In this document: positions 47,859-61,359 of the stretch, piece after piece
Position numbering within the stretch: position 1 is the first letter of the stretch
Layout: every line of letters starts with the position of its first letter
NCBI GenBank assembly: GCA_014549065.1
Contig: JACDOX010000111.1
Span: forward strand, 1,734,882 to 1,798,881
DNA from: Cardinalis cardinalis
Taxonomy: Eukaryota > Chordata > Aves > Passeriformes > Cardinalidae
Direction: 5' to 3'
DNA length: 64,000 nt
Position numbers and translations under genes: made by a program
Notes under the pieces: generated by a model
The model's database searches: none
What the model saw: the letters and a program-made list of their open reading frames with translations, nothing else
What the model was told of the DNA's origin: nothing

Positions 47859-50800
47859 GTTCTGAATACGAGCAGGTGTTCTAAGGCACGGCTTCATCCA
47901 CATTTGTGCTTTGGATGGGCTGGTTCTGTCTAAACAAGCCCCAGTTACCTGGATAGTTGCATATGAGTAAGACTTCCAGCAGCATTCTCAGGTGACCTCA
48001 GGCATAACAGATATGTCATGTTAATATCAATCAATAATGTTAACTCATCTCCTGACACTGCTTTCATATATTCCTGTGTGAAGTGGAGCGTTTTCATGAG
48101 CTGTAGTAATTCCCCACTGAAAACTCCTTGCAGCTTAATAAGCATTACCAAAGCAGTACATTTCTTCCTGAGTGGTCCTTAAATAATCAGGGCATTGCTT
48201 CCTCTCTGCTCAGCCTGCTCACTCTTCNGCCTGCACCTGGGGGCTTCAGTGCAACTGAAATCTCCAGGGTGAGATCACATAAACAGAGAGTGAAATGAAG
48301 GATGTTTCNATGAGTTTTTGAACTGTTCTTTCTCTCAAAGTGAAATACACCTTGCCAGAAAGCAAGGCAAATTAAGACAGACAAATTAAGTGCATTTAAT
48401 GTCCTAGGTTGCCAAGTCTGGGCAAGCACTGGAGGAGGTACAGGAGGTGCCATAGAACCATCAATGACAATTTTTTCATGTCTGTAAGCTGCTATACCCC
48501 TTATCTTGGTCCACTGCAGCAGTAAGTCTGGCATGACAAAGGCTTGCCAAACATCTGCAGTGTAAAAGCTTGCACTTGAGATAGCCATCAGTNTGTGTCC
48601 TGCCTTCCCCTGGGTGAGCATCCCTGGCTGTGAGGTAACAGGGTGGTTTCCATGGGATCACAAGCCTCTGGGGGGAGGGCAGCCTGCTAGTGAGCAAAAT
48701 CAGGACATGGTTCACATGAATTTTTCTTGGATNTTCTCCTGTGCCCTCTTGTGCTATTTGATGTGAAATAAGCATTGAGGGTGGGACCCACCTTGCTGAT
48801 CTGTATGGTGCTGCCTCTTCCAGACTTCTGCACATCCTCACTGCCCTCCTTTTGGCTCAGTATTTGGGAAGAGCTGCTATCTGCTGGCAGTGTGCAGNGC
48901 AAATTACAGGCTGGGAGAGGGAAACACCTCCAGCCATGGCAATGCTGAGCTTCTGGCAGCCTGTGCAGCTCAAGCTGGGGGTGGCTGGACATTTTTGGCA
49001 AAGGTTTTTGCCATTTGAGCANATAGAGTTTGTATAACTTCATGCTTTTTTGCTTGCTCAGTGAAAATGTGTCTTCAGCTAAGGACAGATGACNTGTCTG
49101 GGGTTCAGGTGGGCTGCTCTAAAAGACCCAAGTTTTGCTGCCTGATGCATAGACCTGAAAAANAAAGAATGCTTGAAATTTTATGTATTTTGGGTTGTTC
49201 TTTTGGGACACTAGCAGGTCATTATGAGCTGTTTTTGAGGAAAGAAAAGAGGATCCACAACTGAAACATGCAGGATGTGTGTCATAAAGATTCTTATTCG
49301 CATTCATTTGTTTGATACTGGTGAGTAAATATCTCCATATGGTGGATACATCTTTGATTCGTNTAGTCTTTGATTTGTGATGTGCAGCTGTGTCCTTCAG
49401 GGAGATACAGAAGAAACTTCTGCTTCTGCAGCTTTGCAGTAAGATTTATAATATTAAATTTTATGTTAGTGCTATCACTTGCTTCAAATCTTGCAGTAGA
49501 TAAAAATATGCATGTGTGAGAGTACTGCACATGTGAAGATTGGATGATTTANAAGTTTTATAAATTAATCTTCTTTTGAAGATTCTGAAATTACTGTGGT
49601 GTTGATATGGAAGGAAACTCTTTCTTTCCCATTGTGCAAAATTTAAAATTTGTCACAACTCTGAATAGACTCATCTCCTTATAATTTGAGCAGCNTAATT
49701 GAAGACATCTGATTTTTTTCTTCCCTACTTCTCGCCCTCTTCTTGTTCTTTTGAGGAAATGCCATTGTTATTTAGGGTACTGGATTTAGATGTGTTGCAC
49801 ACACATTCACTAAGAATAGCACTGCAGTTTGGAAGCAGTGCTGCATTCAGGCTTTGGGAGCCATGCCATGTTGTGCTGCCTGGTTTACCCAAAGCCTGCA
49901 CTTAACCAGCTTGGGCTGGCAACATGATTCACTCAGCAAAGTCTGTCTCCTTTTAGGCTGTGTCGAGAGAGTTTTAACCTGCCAGGGTCTGTGGTCCATC
50001 CTGGTGTCCCTCAGAGGTTTTTTGTCAGACTTCCTGATGCTGACTGGCTAGATGGGGGAAGATGCTGCTTCCAGCTCCTGCCTCAGTTAAACTGTGAGCC
50101 TGNGCCTGTTGGAGTTTTCTTTGGAGTTGTCAACTCAAATATATTTACTCAGTTTGAGTCTGCCTGTCTTGAGTCCATCCATTGTGGCTTTTTAGTTATA
50201 CTGTGTGATTTGTTAGTGAAAGAGCCCAAAATTAACATGCCTCTGTACAGCTATTCCTGAAGATTAAAATCATTGGCTTGCATTCCCTGTTCTAAACTGC
50301 CCAGGGACAGATACCAGAAACATTNCACCTGAGTTACATGTTGTAGTGAAATGTGTAAATAAGAAAACTATCCCAACAAAAAATATAAAGGTCTTTCCCA
50401 TACTTTTCTGGGAAAGGAATGGATGTGAGTGCCCTGTGCTGAAAGCAGGTACCTTTCCTATTACTATAGCAAGAAAAAAAACAGATGACTTGCTGAAGTC
50501 ACCTGAAGAGATGACTTGTTTCTTGTGAAGGCATCTGACTGGTAGTTTGCTTCAGCTTTGCAGCACTGATTTCTTTTTAGTCACATTTAAACAGTTGATT
50601 GGCCTGTGTCTGCATCCCCTTTGTAATATGGTTTGTGCAGAAAGCTTTGACTGAAAACATTCATTCAGCTGCAGTTATTGCCATTGCACCCTATCAAGTA
50701 ACACCATGTGTGTGTAGTTATGGAAATGCTACAGGTGGCTTTCGTGTCTCTTTGGAGCTGAAAAGGGGTGACCTGGACNTGGCTGTGGCTCTGGGCATTC

Positions 50801-53800
50801 CTGTGTGCTCTTCTGGCTTGTCTTTCCATTGCTCTGCTTACTGCTTCAGTTAAAGCTTCTGGGTGTGCATCCATTTTGGTGGGTGTCTGGAACAATATTT
50901 TGAGTTTCTTGTTGGTACTTGACATTTATTATAATGAGGCAGGAAATACATGTCTGGGAGGAACAGGAGATAACTNTAACTGGAAACTTACTTTGACTTA
51001 GAGTTTAGGGAAATTTCCAGTCAAATACGTCAAATCCTGAGTGTTTCTTTACTAAGGGAAGGCAGCATTTGTAGGAATGCCAGCAGTACTGTTGATGCCT
51101 CTGCTTCACCAGCACTCTGGAAGCTTGCAGTGTTTGACTGTTTGTCATCTTTCTGGAAATTGGAACACCTGAATTGTGTTTTGGCTCTGTTTTTAGGAGA
51201 AGTGTTTCTGATTGGGGATTCTGTACCTCTCTCCANCTGCATGTCAAAACCAAGAATATTAAACTGTACCTTTAGATGTCTCCAAGGCATGTCAGACCTC
51301 TTAGATACCAGGAACAGCNTGAGACATGCACTGCAGCCCTTTAAGTACTTTTGTTTTATTCTTATCCAAACCCATTCTTTTGCAATATTTTTGTCTGCCA
51401 TATTGTAGGCAGGTCATTAATATGTGTCATTCTTATAAAATCACTCAGACGTTTTAGCAATAATATGCATTAAAAGCCATAATTTTTTTATTTTGTGTGT
51501 AATAAAAGGCAACTTTTAACTCTGCAGAAAGATAATGTTGATTTATACCTCATTTTCCTATTGGAAGAGTAAATTGATTTGCCAAAACAGGTCAGTCCAA
51601 AGGAATTGAAAGTAAGNCCTCCATCTGAGCTAGAAAATATTTCCCTATTTGTAAGCCCATCCCAAAGAGTATGGGCTTAGATTTATTTGCAGTGGTTGAA
51701 TGTTGTCTCTAAAGTACAATCCTGGTCTCTGTTTACTCTTCTGCCATTAACAAAGCTTCTCTTATTGCACAAAGACCATGAGAAGGCAGGACAGGGCACA
51801 GAAAAAGATCAAACTTGTAGTATGTGACACATGAGAATAAAATAAAGTATTAATAATGGATTTTGTGGTGTAGGTGGTGTTCAGGGTTCCAGTTCACAGG
51901 ATGCCATGCTCTCCAAAATGTTCTTGGCCTTTCTTATATGAAGTTACCATGGTAAGTGAGTCTGACAGATGGCAACAGAAGTGCACAGAGGGAAGACAAA
52001 AGTAAGACCTGATGGCTGCAAAGATGAGTAATTTAAATAAAGTTCAACCTGCAAGCCCTGGGCACCTGTTCCATTCCACAAACTCCTCACCCTCCTCCCA
52101 AGCCCTTTTCAGAGCTGATGCAGCAACTCGTGTTTTGTGTTATAAACATTACTTTTAGAACCATGCTATTCAATTCCTAGTCACCTCTCATTTCCAATGT
52201 GCAGAGAGCTGTGAGGAATCCCTGCCATTGCAGTGAGGCACTTTCTGTGTGTGGAGGGGGAAGCTTGGCAGGCACCATGGTGCACAGCAACTCACAAGTT
52301 CAGACAGCACTGCAGCTTCTGGGCTTTTACTTGTCAGCCACCTGCAATGAGAGCATTCCAGCCCTGTAACAGACTCCTGAAAAACTCTGACAGCTGGAGC
52401 AAGCTCCCATCAGCAGCTGNCTGATGGACTGCTCCTGCTGACAGCTCCTTGCCAAGGCACAGGGTTGTCGAGGGATGGTTGAAACAAGCTGTACTACAGC
52501 TGCTTTTTCCCAGGAAATGTTTCCTGTTCCCAGAGTGAGCTGGGTTACTGTCAGGTGTTGCTGGAGGTTGCCCTTTGGCTGTTTTCTTAGTGTCAAGTGT
52601 TGAATTTGTCTCAGGTTACTGTTAAATCCTTACAAATGAGAGCCTGTGACTGCACAGGGGCAGAGTGGCCAGAGGCAAGTGCTTGGGGAGCTGCTGTGTG
52701 CAGCTTGTGTGACCCTTTGCCTTCTGCCAGGACTCCCTGCCAAACACAACATCCCATTTTCCTCAATGTAATGAGGCCAGTACAGGTCTGTGATAATAGC
52801 AGNCAGGGAGTGATGCTGATTGTCTTTTGCACCCAAGACACATCACACTGTAGAACTGACTGTGCAGTATGTTTCTCATTTTTTTGTGTGTTATAGTAAA
52901 ATTTTGTTAGAGGGGAAACTTCAATCATGGAAAGGAATCGACTCAGAAGCACATTTTTACATAGACAACTCTGTGTATCCGTTGGTTATTTGGTCTGTCA
53001 GCAGTGGAAATCCATGNCAAATCTTTGAGCATTTTTAATGACATGGGTTCAGATATGCAAAGGGAGGGTGAGAGCATCACATCCAGGAACGTGAGCACTT
53101 GATTTCATGTTTGTGTCTGGGTGGTCCAAATCATTATGGCTTTTTACAAAACCCATGTTCCTCAGCTGAAGAGGTTATTTTTCTATGGAACGTTGTACCT
53201 GGTTGAGATACGTAGGAAACTGCAAAACTGATATTTTTCAATTATTTNAAAAAAAAGGGGGGAGGATTCAAATTTCTTTTTTCTACACAGAAGACTTCAG
53301 GGTAAGGTCTGTCCTGGTTCTGTGAGGGCNGGTAGTGGGACAGGGGTCTCCCCCAGCAGCCCAGAGGCATGAGCAGAGCTGGGACAGGGATCAGCTCTGG
53401 CTGCAGGGACAGGGACACCCTGAGGCCAAGCCCCTGTCAGGGCTGGAGCTGCTGTGAGCATTATGGGCAGTGATACATCTCACATGTTTGGGTAAAATTC
53501 CACATTATTTACAGTGTATTAACTCTCAGTAACAATTTAGGCAGTGGTTTCATTTTTCCGTGAGAACTATTTCTAGCTTTGTACCTTTTTTTTGTGGATT
53601 ATTTTTTCCGCAGTGTGTTTCACATGCTCCTTTTTTACATCCCTCTCTGGTCCACATGGCAGATTTGCAGGTTGTCAATCTGCTTTTAATGGCAAGCCCT
53701 GAAACCTCACAAGTCAGTTTCTCAGACTTTGATGCTTCTTTGAGAGGAAACAGTGAGAAATACAATGGCATCTCAATCCTGCCATTCTGAGGCAAACACC

Positions 53801-54802
53801 TGATCTTTGGTGTATGTTTTCAGTGTCTTTGACTACTGTAGTATTTTGACACTCAGAAGAAACTGGTGTAACAAGAATACCAGCAAGTCTGTACATCTGT
53901 TATTTAAAAATATCTGCTCTGATCCAAGTTTCTCTTGTTTTGTTCTTGGGGTTTTTTTTTCGGACAGTCTTTAGTTGACATCTTAAAGATGTTTATGAAA
54001 CTTGAGATTTTTTTCACTACTAAACTGATTTTGTGGAAACTAAAATTCATAGAACTGACTATTAAAGGATAATCTCCTAATTATGTTAAGTGAACCCTGA
54101 CCTTGGTAATTTGAAGCTGTCTGCCAGCTTTGCTTGCTGCAGCTGGTCATTCCTCCCAGATGTTGTTCATCAATCCCTACATATCAGCCTGCCCTTAATG
54201 AAAGGGACCCAGAGTGTGGCCATCCTTAGGTATCATAGCTGCACCAAACACAGCACAACTTCACATTTCCCTGCTGAGCCCTGCAGCTTCCCAGCACGCT
54301 CTGTCCTGGTGTCAGGAGGCTGGGGCTGCACCTGCCACTGCAGTTTTAGGAGCTGAAGGAAACAGGGCATCATCATCCTTCTTGCTGAGGACCATGGTGC
54401 TGGCCATACCTCTTGTATTTTTTGTATTTAAAACCTTTTGTATACAAAAACAAGTTGGCCATGTCCATGTTCCTCTTCTTTCCAAACAAGTTTCTTTTAA
54501 GGTTCCTTTTAAGGTGCTTCAGTCAGCTCTTCTGTTTCTGGTAGGGGCCAGTGGATTTTCCATAGCCCTTTTCCCTCTCCTGAAGAAGCAGGGTGTAATT
54601 CTGGAAACACGGCCTCAGTGTGTTGAGGTCATTAAGTTTGTTTAAGGTATTATATTGGTGTTGCCTGGTCTCCTTTTGCCTTAAACCAGCAGTTAGGCAG
54701 AGGAAATTGAATATTATTTTTATTTTTTATTTCCTTTTATTTATTTACTTTCTAGTTTGGGGCATTTGCAGTTCCTGAGCATTGTCTTCGGCACTATGGC
54801 TA

Positions 54803-54852
54803 CGTGTGTGTGTGTGTACATATATATATATATATACAGATATATATAGAGA
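54803..54852. repeat. (TG)n(TA)n microsatellite
   Basis: GTGTGT run passing into TATATA, directly abutting a minus-strand CR1 copy. Confidence 0.9.
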
Positions 54853-54856
54853 TAAA

Positions 54857-55390
54857 GAATCACAGAATATCCTGAATTGGAAAGAACCCACTAGGATCAT
54901 CAAAGTTCATCTCCTGGCTCTGCACAGGGCAGCCCAAAGAACCACACCTGACAGNATTGTCCAAATGNTTCTNGAGCTCTGCCAGGCTGGTGCTGTGACC
55001 ACTGCCCTGGGGAGCCTGTTCAGTGCCCAGCCACCCTCTTTTCCTAATATCCAACCTAAACCTCCCCTGACACAACTTCAGGCCGTTCCCTTGGGTCCTG
55101 TCACTGTCCCCACAGAGCAGAGATCAGTGCCTGCCCCTCCTGTTCCCCTCACAAGGAAGCTGTAACTGCAGTGAGGTCTCCCCTCAGCCTCCTCCAGGCT
55201 GAACGGACCAAGTGCCCTCAGCTGCTCCTCACACGGCTTCCCCTCAAGGCCCTTCTCCATCTNTGTAGCCTCCTTTGGATGCTCTCTAATACCTTTTATA
55301 TCGTTTTTATATTGTGGTGCCCCAAACAGTGTGGATCATCAGTGANGCTGAATCTTCTCAGCCAATATCCTCTCAAATGACCTTGGCAAC
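54857..55390 (-). repeat. CR1 LINE 3' fragment, minus strand
   Basis: It begins with the reverse complement of a CR1 tail ('agaatcacagaatatcctgaattggaaag') and continues with complementary CR1 blocks ('gttcccctcacaaggaagctg', 'gtctcccctcagcctcctccaggctgaa', 'tgtagcctcctttggatgctc'). About 530 bases, degenerate. Confidence 0.92.
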
Positions 55391-58322
55391 CACTCTTTCA
55401 GAAGGAAATTTGTTTACCCTCTTGATTTTGATGGAAGTGAGAACATCTTCCTGATGGGGATTTGCCACTGACATGAACTTTAATGAAAAAAGAGCAACGG
55501 TTTGGGGGGACTGTCTCAAATGTTCCTTTAAAATCTAATCAGCATTATATTTTGCTGGCTCTGTGAAAAGAACTTTTGACTCTACCTTAGGGTGTGATTA
55601 ACATTGATTATTTTAAACAAAAGGAACAAGCTGCTTCTCAAACATTGGTTTATACAACTTCTGGGCTTTTGGCTATATTAAATACTGCTTGTTGTGAGGC
55701 TGTTTTTAATGCTCTTCTTTGTAAAAAGATTAAATTCCTATCTCCTGAGTCCTGACAGCAGTTGCTTACTTTTTCCTTCAATTATTGGTTTGCTATTAAA
55801 TTTGAAGCTCCTTTACATCTTTTTTTGGCTTTTGAGTTCCACCTGTTTTTCTGTTGTCTTTTCTCAGTTTTTGTCCTGTTGACTGCCCTACTTCCCCTGG
55901 AGTTGTTCCTTCAGCTCTTCCTCACTAGTCTCATGCCTGCTTTTTCTCTACACATNCAAAGCACTAATAAAGCATGAGCAGAAGTAGTCCTGGAGTCCTT
56001 AAAGTCCCTATTTTCTTCAAAGAAGGGTGCTTGCTGCCAGCTTAGGGTTTATAGTATTTCTGTGTTGCTTCTGACACTCAGAAGAGCAGGAGGAGATCAC
56101 TGTCAGCAGCATCACATTTTTCCACTCCCCTTCTGTTTTCTAGGAACTTGTTGGAGAGTTTCCTGTGGATTACAGGCAGCTCCTGGTGCAGGTTTTCAGT
56201 GTTGTAGTGTCTAACACTTGAAGCTGAGATTTTTTTCATAGGGAGCCTTTCTTTTAGACTGCTCATAAAATCTGAAAAACCTTTTTAAAATGGCAGAGCT
56301 TCAGAAATAACGTGTCTGAAGGATAAAAAACCCCAGTGTATCTGGTACTGTAGTATTCAAAGTTAGAAGCTGAGATGTGCCAGTTTCCAGTGTCAGCATT
56401 AAAAAGAAAAGAAGAAAAAAATTTCTTCCATCTGCCACCAATTCAGAATAGATCAGGATTAGTTTTCAGTCTCCTCCTTTGGAAAGTTATCCAAAGTCCA
56501 GTGGAACTCATCATTACAGAGACTTTCAGCTTAAATGATCTTTATTTAATTAAACAGTTACCAGTAGTTCTACCTCTTTTCAGTCTCTTTTTGGCCTTCT
56601 ATAGGTGACTTCCTGTTTTTGTGTTTTCAATGTGCTCCTAAAATGTAAGCCTATGTTGAAGACTCTTAATATCTTAATATAAGGGGGAAAAAAAAACATA
56701 TTGAAGTATGTTCACAGGAATTATTTCTCTGTTTTCCATTCAAAGTCACTCCCTTCTTCCCAGAAGTGAGAGTCCCTTGCTCCTGACTGTAGTGATGATG
56801 TGTACATGGATTAACCACCATCTCATGGTGTGGAATAACCACTGAGACACTGCTCCAGGCTCTGACCCCCCACAAAAAACAGCCTTTGCAAAGCCTCTTG
56901 TATTTTGTCAGACACAGAGTGCAAATTCTTCTGTATGGAACATTCTTCTATATCCATGGACAACCCATAGCTGCTGTGCCTGTTGAAGGCTAAGCCAGAG
57001 TTTAGGTNTAGCAGAAAGGCTATACCTAAAGCTAAACTAAACTAGAAAAGCATCTGTGATCAGAGTAACAAATATATTTTGCAGTGTGCAGTTAAATGGC
57101 TCTGTTTTGTGCAGATGTAATGCAGCCATACCTTCCTTAAACCTATTGATTAAAGGATGTACATTTTGTTCAGCTGAATTGGTTTGCATTTTAGTGTTCA
57201 TTACACTTTTCATCCTCTCTCTGGTAATGGCCTGTGACAGTTTGTGATCATAAAGAGAGATGCTGCCACTAAATTTTTTAGCATTATTTTTTGAGGAGTA
57301 CCTTAGGAAAAAAATCAAACTTTGAATTCCTCACAGCCTGAACAAGTTTTTCTCTCATCTCCTCCATGTTAGTCTCCTGCTGGCACAACGAGGTGCCTTT
57401 CCAAATGAGCAGTGACTTCTTTTGTTTGCCTGCCTTTTCAGAGTGTTTTATTTTGTTTTGCTGTATTTCACTTTACTGAAAGTTCCTTGTTTAGGTGGAG
57501 CCCTTTAAAAGGGAGGAAAGAGGCTTTTGGACCTTCTCTTGACAGCCTAAAAAATCATGGAAGCTAACTCTTCTTTTTCCTCTTCTCCTCATTATTCAAG
57601 ACTTTGGACAATGAGCCAAAACAAACAAAAACCAACTCACTGGTCAGGCTGAAAATCACTGTCACTTGAGGGCACTATTCATGTATGTAATATTCAGATT
57701 TTTCCCTTTGAGCCAAGCTCCCAGCCTGATCCATCTTTTTGATGAATCGTTGTGGCACCTTGTGGCTCATACTGCTCAGCCACTGAGGGAACATGGCTTA
57801 TGTGGGAAACATGGATCAACAAAGGAGATGACTGATACTTTTTTTGAAGTTGTACTGATATGTTAACTCCCAAAGGTATCTTTATTGGCCCTTTGAGCTT
57901 CCTTTCCCCCCCACAGTAATCAGCACTTTATTCCAATAGCAGANGCCTTTCATCCATATATTTCACTATTTTTTGGTTTACATTTTCCTTAATTTTCTGT
58001 TGAAAACCCAATATCTAGATGTATACATGTTTGATAATTTGAAATTAAATTAAATCGTCACTTTCCATTGAATCACCCAAAATGTCACAAGAGCAATTCA
58101 GGGCAAACCAGAATTAGGATTCTGGAGTTTTCTTTAGAATTTCCAGAACTGGTATTCTGGAAATACCTTGTTTGTTTTCATTGAATATAAGGACACCATT
58201 TTAATGAAGAATATTTTTTTTAACAGCTTCAAATGAATAGTATTTCAAAAACAACCTTTGGCCATTTAATTGTGTAACCTGCAAGCAGCATTTGAACATA
58301 ATTGCTCATTCTAACACTAAAG

Positions 58323-58370
58323 GAAATTCATTTGCAATGAATTACAGCGAAAGCAAATTCATTTGCAATG
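58323..58370. repeat. Short direct repeat
   Basis: aaattcatttgcaatg occurs twice, 31 bases apart. Confidence 0.8.
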
Positions 58371-59650
58371 GAGCAAGGTATCCAGGAGCAGCCTGGGACT
58401 GCACTAAAGTTCCTGGATCTTATGGAGGTGTTGGCAAAGGGGTTTGTAGCTTCTTGTTATGTCTGCCAGCTTTCCCTTGACTGCAGCTGTGTTACAGCAC
58501 TTCTGCCTGCATTGAGTCAGAGCCACTTGAGCCACTTCCACTTTTTATTGCCAGTCTGGAGTGGGAAAACTAAACCAAAATCAGNGGTGGAAAATGTTTT
58601 GCTTTGGTTTTGCTGTATCTAAGATATCTACATGTGTCCATAAAAGGAAGCAGAGTTCAGTTTTATTTTACAAAGCTTTTCTGGACTAGCACTAACTTCT
58701 CTATCCATATAGTTTCAATCCCACCACTGATTTTTCTGAGAGTAAACTGCATGGGCATGGCCGCCTGCTTCTGGTGATGGGATTTCATTGAGGTGAAGGA
58801 AACTCCTTGAGCCAGGAGTAGTGCTTTTTTTGTTTCACAATATTTGCCAACACATGAAACAAGTTTTATTTTGTTAGCTGCTTTCTATGCAGAGTAATAG
58901 CTCTCTCAATATGTAATTAATCTATTTGGAAACACCTTCAGGGCTTGGTGTCAGCTACAGTGTTTCTTCATAGTCACGTTGGGTCACAGATGGCAAGGGA
59001 GGAGGAAGGAGATAATCTTTTGAGGGAAGAACTCATGCCTGCATTTTCCTAATCCAGTTAATGATTTCTGTGTAATTGGGTAGTTTTACTTNACAAAGCA
59101 TNAACTACTACTGGCNTGGAAACTTCAGGCATCTCTGACCNCTTTTGAGCTTGATAATTCTGAAGTTTTCTGTTCTGCATTTNAGTTGTGCTTTGATTGT
59201 GACTTTGAAAGAGCTGTTCTTTGATGGGATCTTGTATGAGGCATCTCTCTTGAAGCAAGTTAAAACCTGTGCACTAAAACATGGTGTTTGCATCTTAATC
59301 TATATGGAGACACAGTGAATTAATCTGTGTACAGCCCTGAGGGGATCCTCTTGGTGTAGGATTGCTTTCTGAGCCTGAAAGAGTGTACACCTGCCAGGAA
59401 TAGAAGGACAACAGTAGACTGGAGCTTGTGGCTGTGCATGGAAAGTCAAATCTGTGCTATACANCTGCGTATTTCCATATATATGAGCAGAGAAATGCTT
59501 AAACAACTCTGGAAGTTATTCATTTAGGCTAATAAACTGCACATAAGATTNTTAACTTGGCTGGCATTCAGGAACATGCCATGATTTTCTTGACATCCTC
59601 TGCTTCTCAGTTAATCACAATTATTGCTGAATACAAAATGGTTGTGTTTC

Positions 59651-59691
59651 AATGCTTTAAGGTCCATTCNAACCNAAACCCTTCTATGATG
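59651..59691 (+). repeat. CR1 3' tail remnant
   Basis: 'gctttaaggtccattc', 'aacc' and 'cttctatgat': only the last 40 bases of a sense CR1 are recognisable. Confidence 0.7.
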
Positions 59692-60348
59692 GTGGGATTT
59701 CTATAATAAAACAACAACAAGAACAACAAAATATGTATGTAAGGCTTCATAGACCAGATGCAACAAAACACCTAACTGTGCAGGCAGTTTTTAAACAAAT
59801 ACTGAGGTCCCACCAAAGCAAATGGTTTTTAAACATGAACATTGCAGACCTCTGGGGTGTAATGTTCAGCCAGTAAAGAATGAGATGAAAAACCCAGCTT
59901 TCCATTTTTAGTACCATCATAAAGATGAATGGAAGTATTTTTACACACAAAATGTGAACATCATGACCATTTTGTGCCTTGTCTGCCCNGTCATGTGCTT
60001 CTTCCAGACTTCTGAGGTCTTAGAGTGACCTTAGCCCTGCCATACTCCAAGAAGCTCTTCAGTTTGCNGCAGTGGAGCTAAGGTTTTAAATTCACATATT
60101 TGATATGCCTTCAGGTACTGTGGAATGTAAAACTCTGAGGGAAAACAGTGGATGAACTAAATCCAGATGTTGCAGACTTACTGGTGGAAACTGGTCGTTC
60201 TCTTCTTACACACGGTTAAACTGATGAACTTTTTGAAAATGGGAGGAATTCCCAGGCACTTTTTCTCTGATTTGAAGGATAGGGGTTCAATGTGAAAGGA
60301 GCTTTCTCTTTCCTCCCTGTATCAAGAGTAGCCAGTGCCTGCACACTA

Positions 60349-60531
60349 CTAGGTTCATTTAATTCGTGTTGGTTTTGTGTTCTCAAGACTGTCATAGTTT
60401 TGAGGTGGCTTTTGGTTTTTCTGTAGTNTGCAGACTACAGAAGATGCCACCTAGGTTCATTTAATTAATGTTGTTTCTGTGTGCTCAAGACACAGTGTCA
60501 TTATAGTTTTGAGGTGGCTTTTGGTTTTTTT
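60349..60531. repeat. 102-bp tandem duplication
   Basis: ctaggttcatttaatt to 'ttgaggtggcttttggttttt' appears at 60349-60426 and again at 60451-60531, with small indels. Confidence 0.9.
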
Positions 60532-60673
60532 GTTGTTTTTCATTTTGCTNTCTTCTTTTTGTTATTCTGTGAAATCTACCATGCAATAATTGGCTATTAT
60601 TGCTGTATTTTTAGGGTTTTTTGCTGTTCTCTGTTTCCCAGCAGCATTNAAAAAGTTGGAAATGTGGTGATCT

Positions 60674-61355
60674 TTGCACTATAGGCTAGGGTGGAGTGGC
60701 TGGAAAGGTTCCTGGAGGAAAAGGACCTGGANGTGCTGGTCAGCAGTGGCTGAACATGAGCCAGATGAGCCCAGGGGAGGCCAGTGTCACCTGGCCTGTG
60801 TCAACAATAGTGTGGCCAGCAGGACCAGGGCAGAGATTGTCCCCTGTACTGGTGAGGCACCCACGAGTGCTGTGTCCAGTTCTGGAGCCTTTAATTCAGC
60901 AAGGACNTTGCNGGGCTGGAGCATGTCCAGAGAAGGGGAGCTGAGCTGGGAAGGCTCTGGAGCACGAGGGCTGTGAGGAGGGGCTGAGGGAGCTGGGTTA
61001 GCCTGCAATAAAGGAGCTCAGTGGGCGCCGTGTTGTTCTCTGGGACTCCCTGAAAGGAGGATGTAGCCGAACGAGATCTCTTCCACCAGGCAGCAAGAGA
61101 TGGGATGAGAAGANGTGGTATTAAGCTGAACCAGGGCGGGACATTAGGAAGAATATTTTTTTTTCACGGAAAGGGTGATGACACATCGGAACGGGCAGTC
61201 CAGGGAGGTGGGGGAGTCACTCTCCCTGTAGGTAATTAAGGAACGACTGGACGTGGCACTCAGTGCCGTGTTATAGTNGACATGGTGGTCACCGGTTACA
61301 CTCGATGATCTCAGGTGTCCTTTCCAACCCTGTGGGTTCTGTGATGCTATGGGAA
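60674..61355 (+). repeat. CR1 LINE 3' fragment (long)
   Basis: About 680 bases of sense CR1. It includes 'ctggagcatgtccagagaagggg', 'ctgagggagctgggttagcctg', 'ccctgaaaggaggatgtagcc', 'gggacattaggaagaatat', 'ggtgggggagtcactctccct', and a tail 'gatgatctcaggtgtcctttccaaccc'. It ends directly against the GC-rich segment that carries the downstream first-exon copy. Confidence 0.93.
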
Positions 61356-61359
61356 GACA

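Larger units (their letters stand above)
44482..61359 (+). other. Probable SRPX intron 1 / region between the two first-exon copies
   Basis: GC-rich until about 44.9 kb, then ordinary AT-rich DNA. I looked for exons encoding Cys-rich sushi domains and saw none. CR1 copies lie at 47.8, 54.9, 59.7 and 60.7 kb, and microsatellites at 54.8 kb. A GC-richer patch at about 53310-53460 was not identified. The many short open frames lack signals supporting coding function. Confidence 0.6.

Noticed and set aside
50768..51001. Hydrophobic open frame that could suggest a membrane protein
   Set aside because: Lacks conserved exon boundaries and family resemblance; composition follows a T/G-rich stretch.
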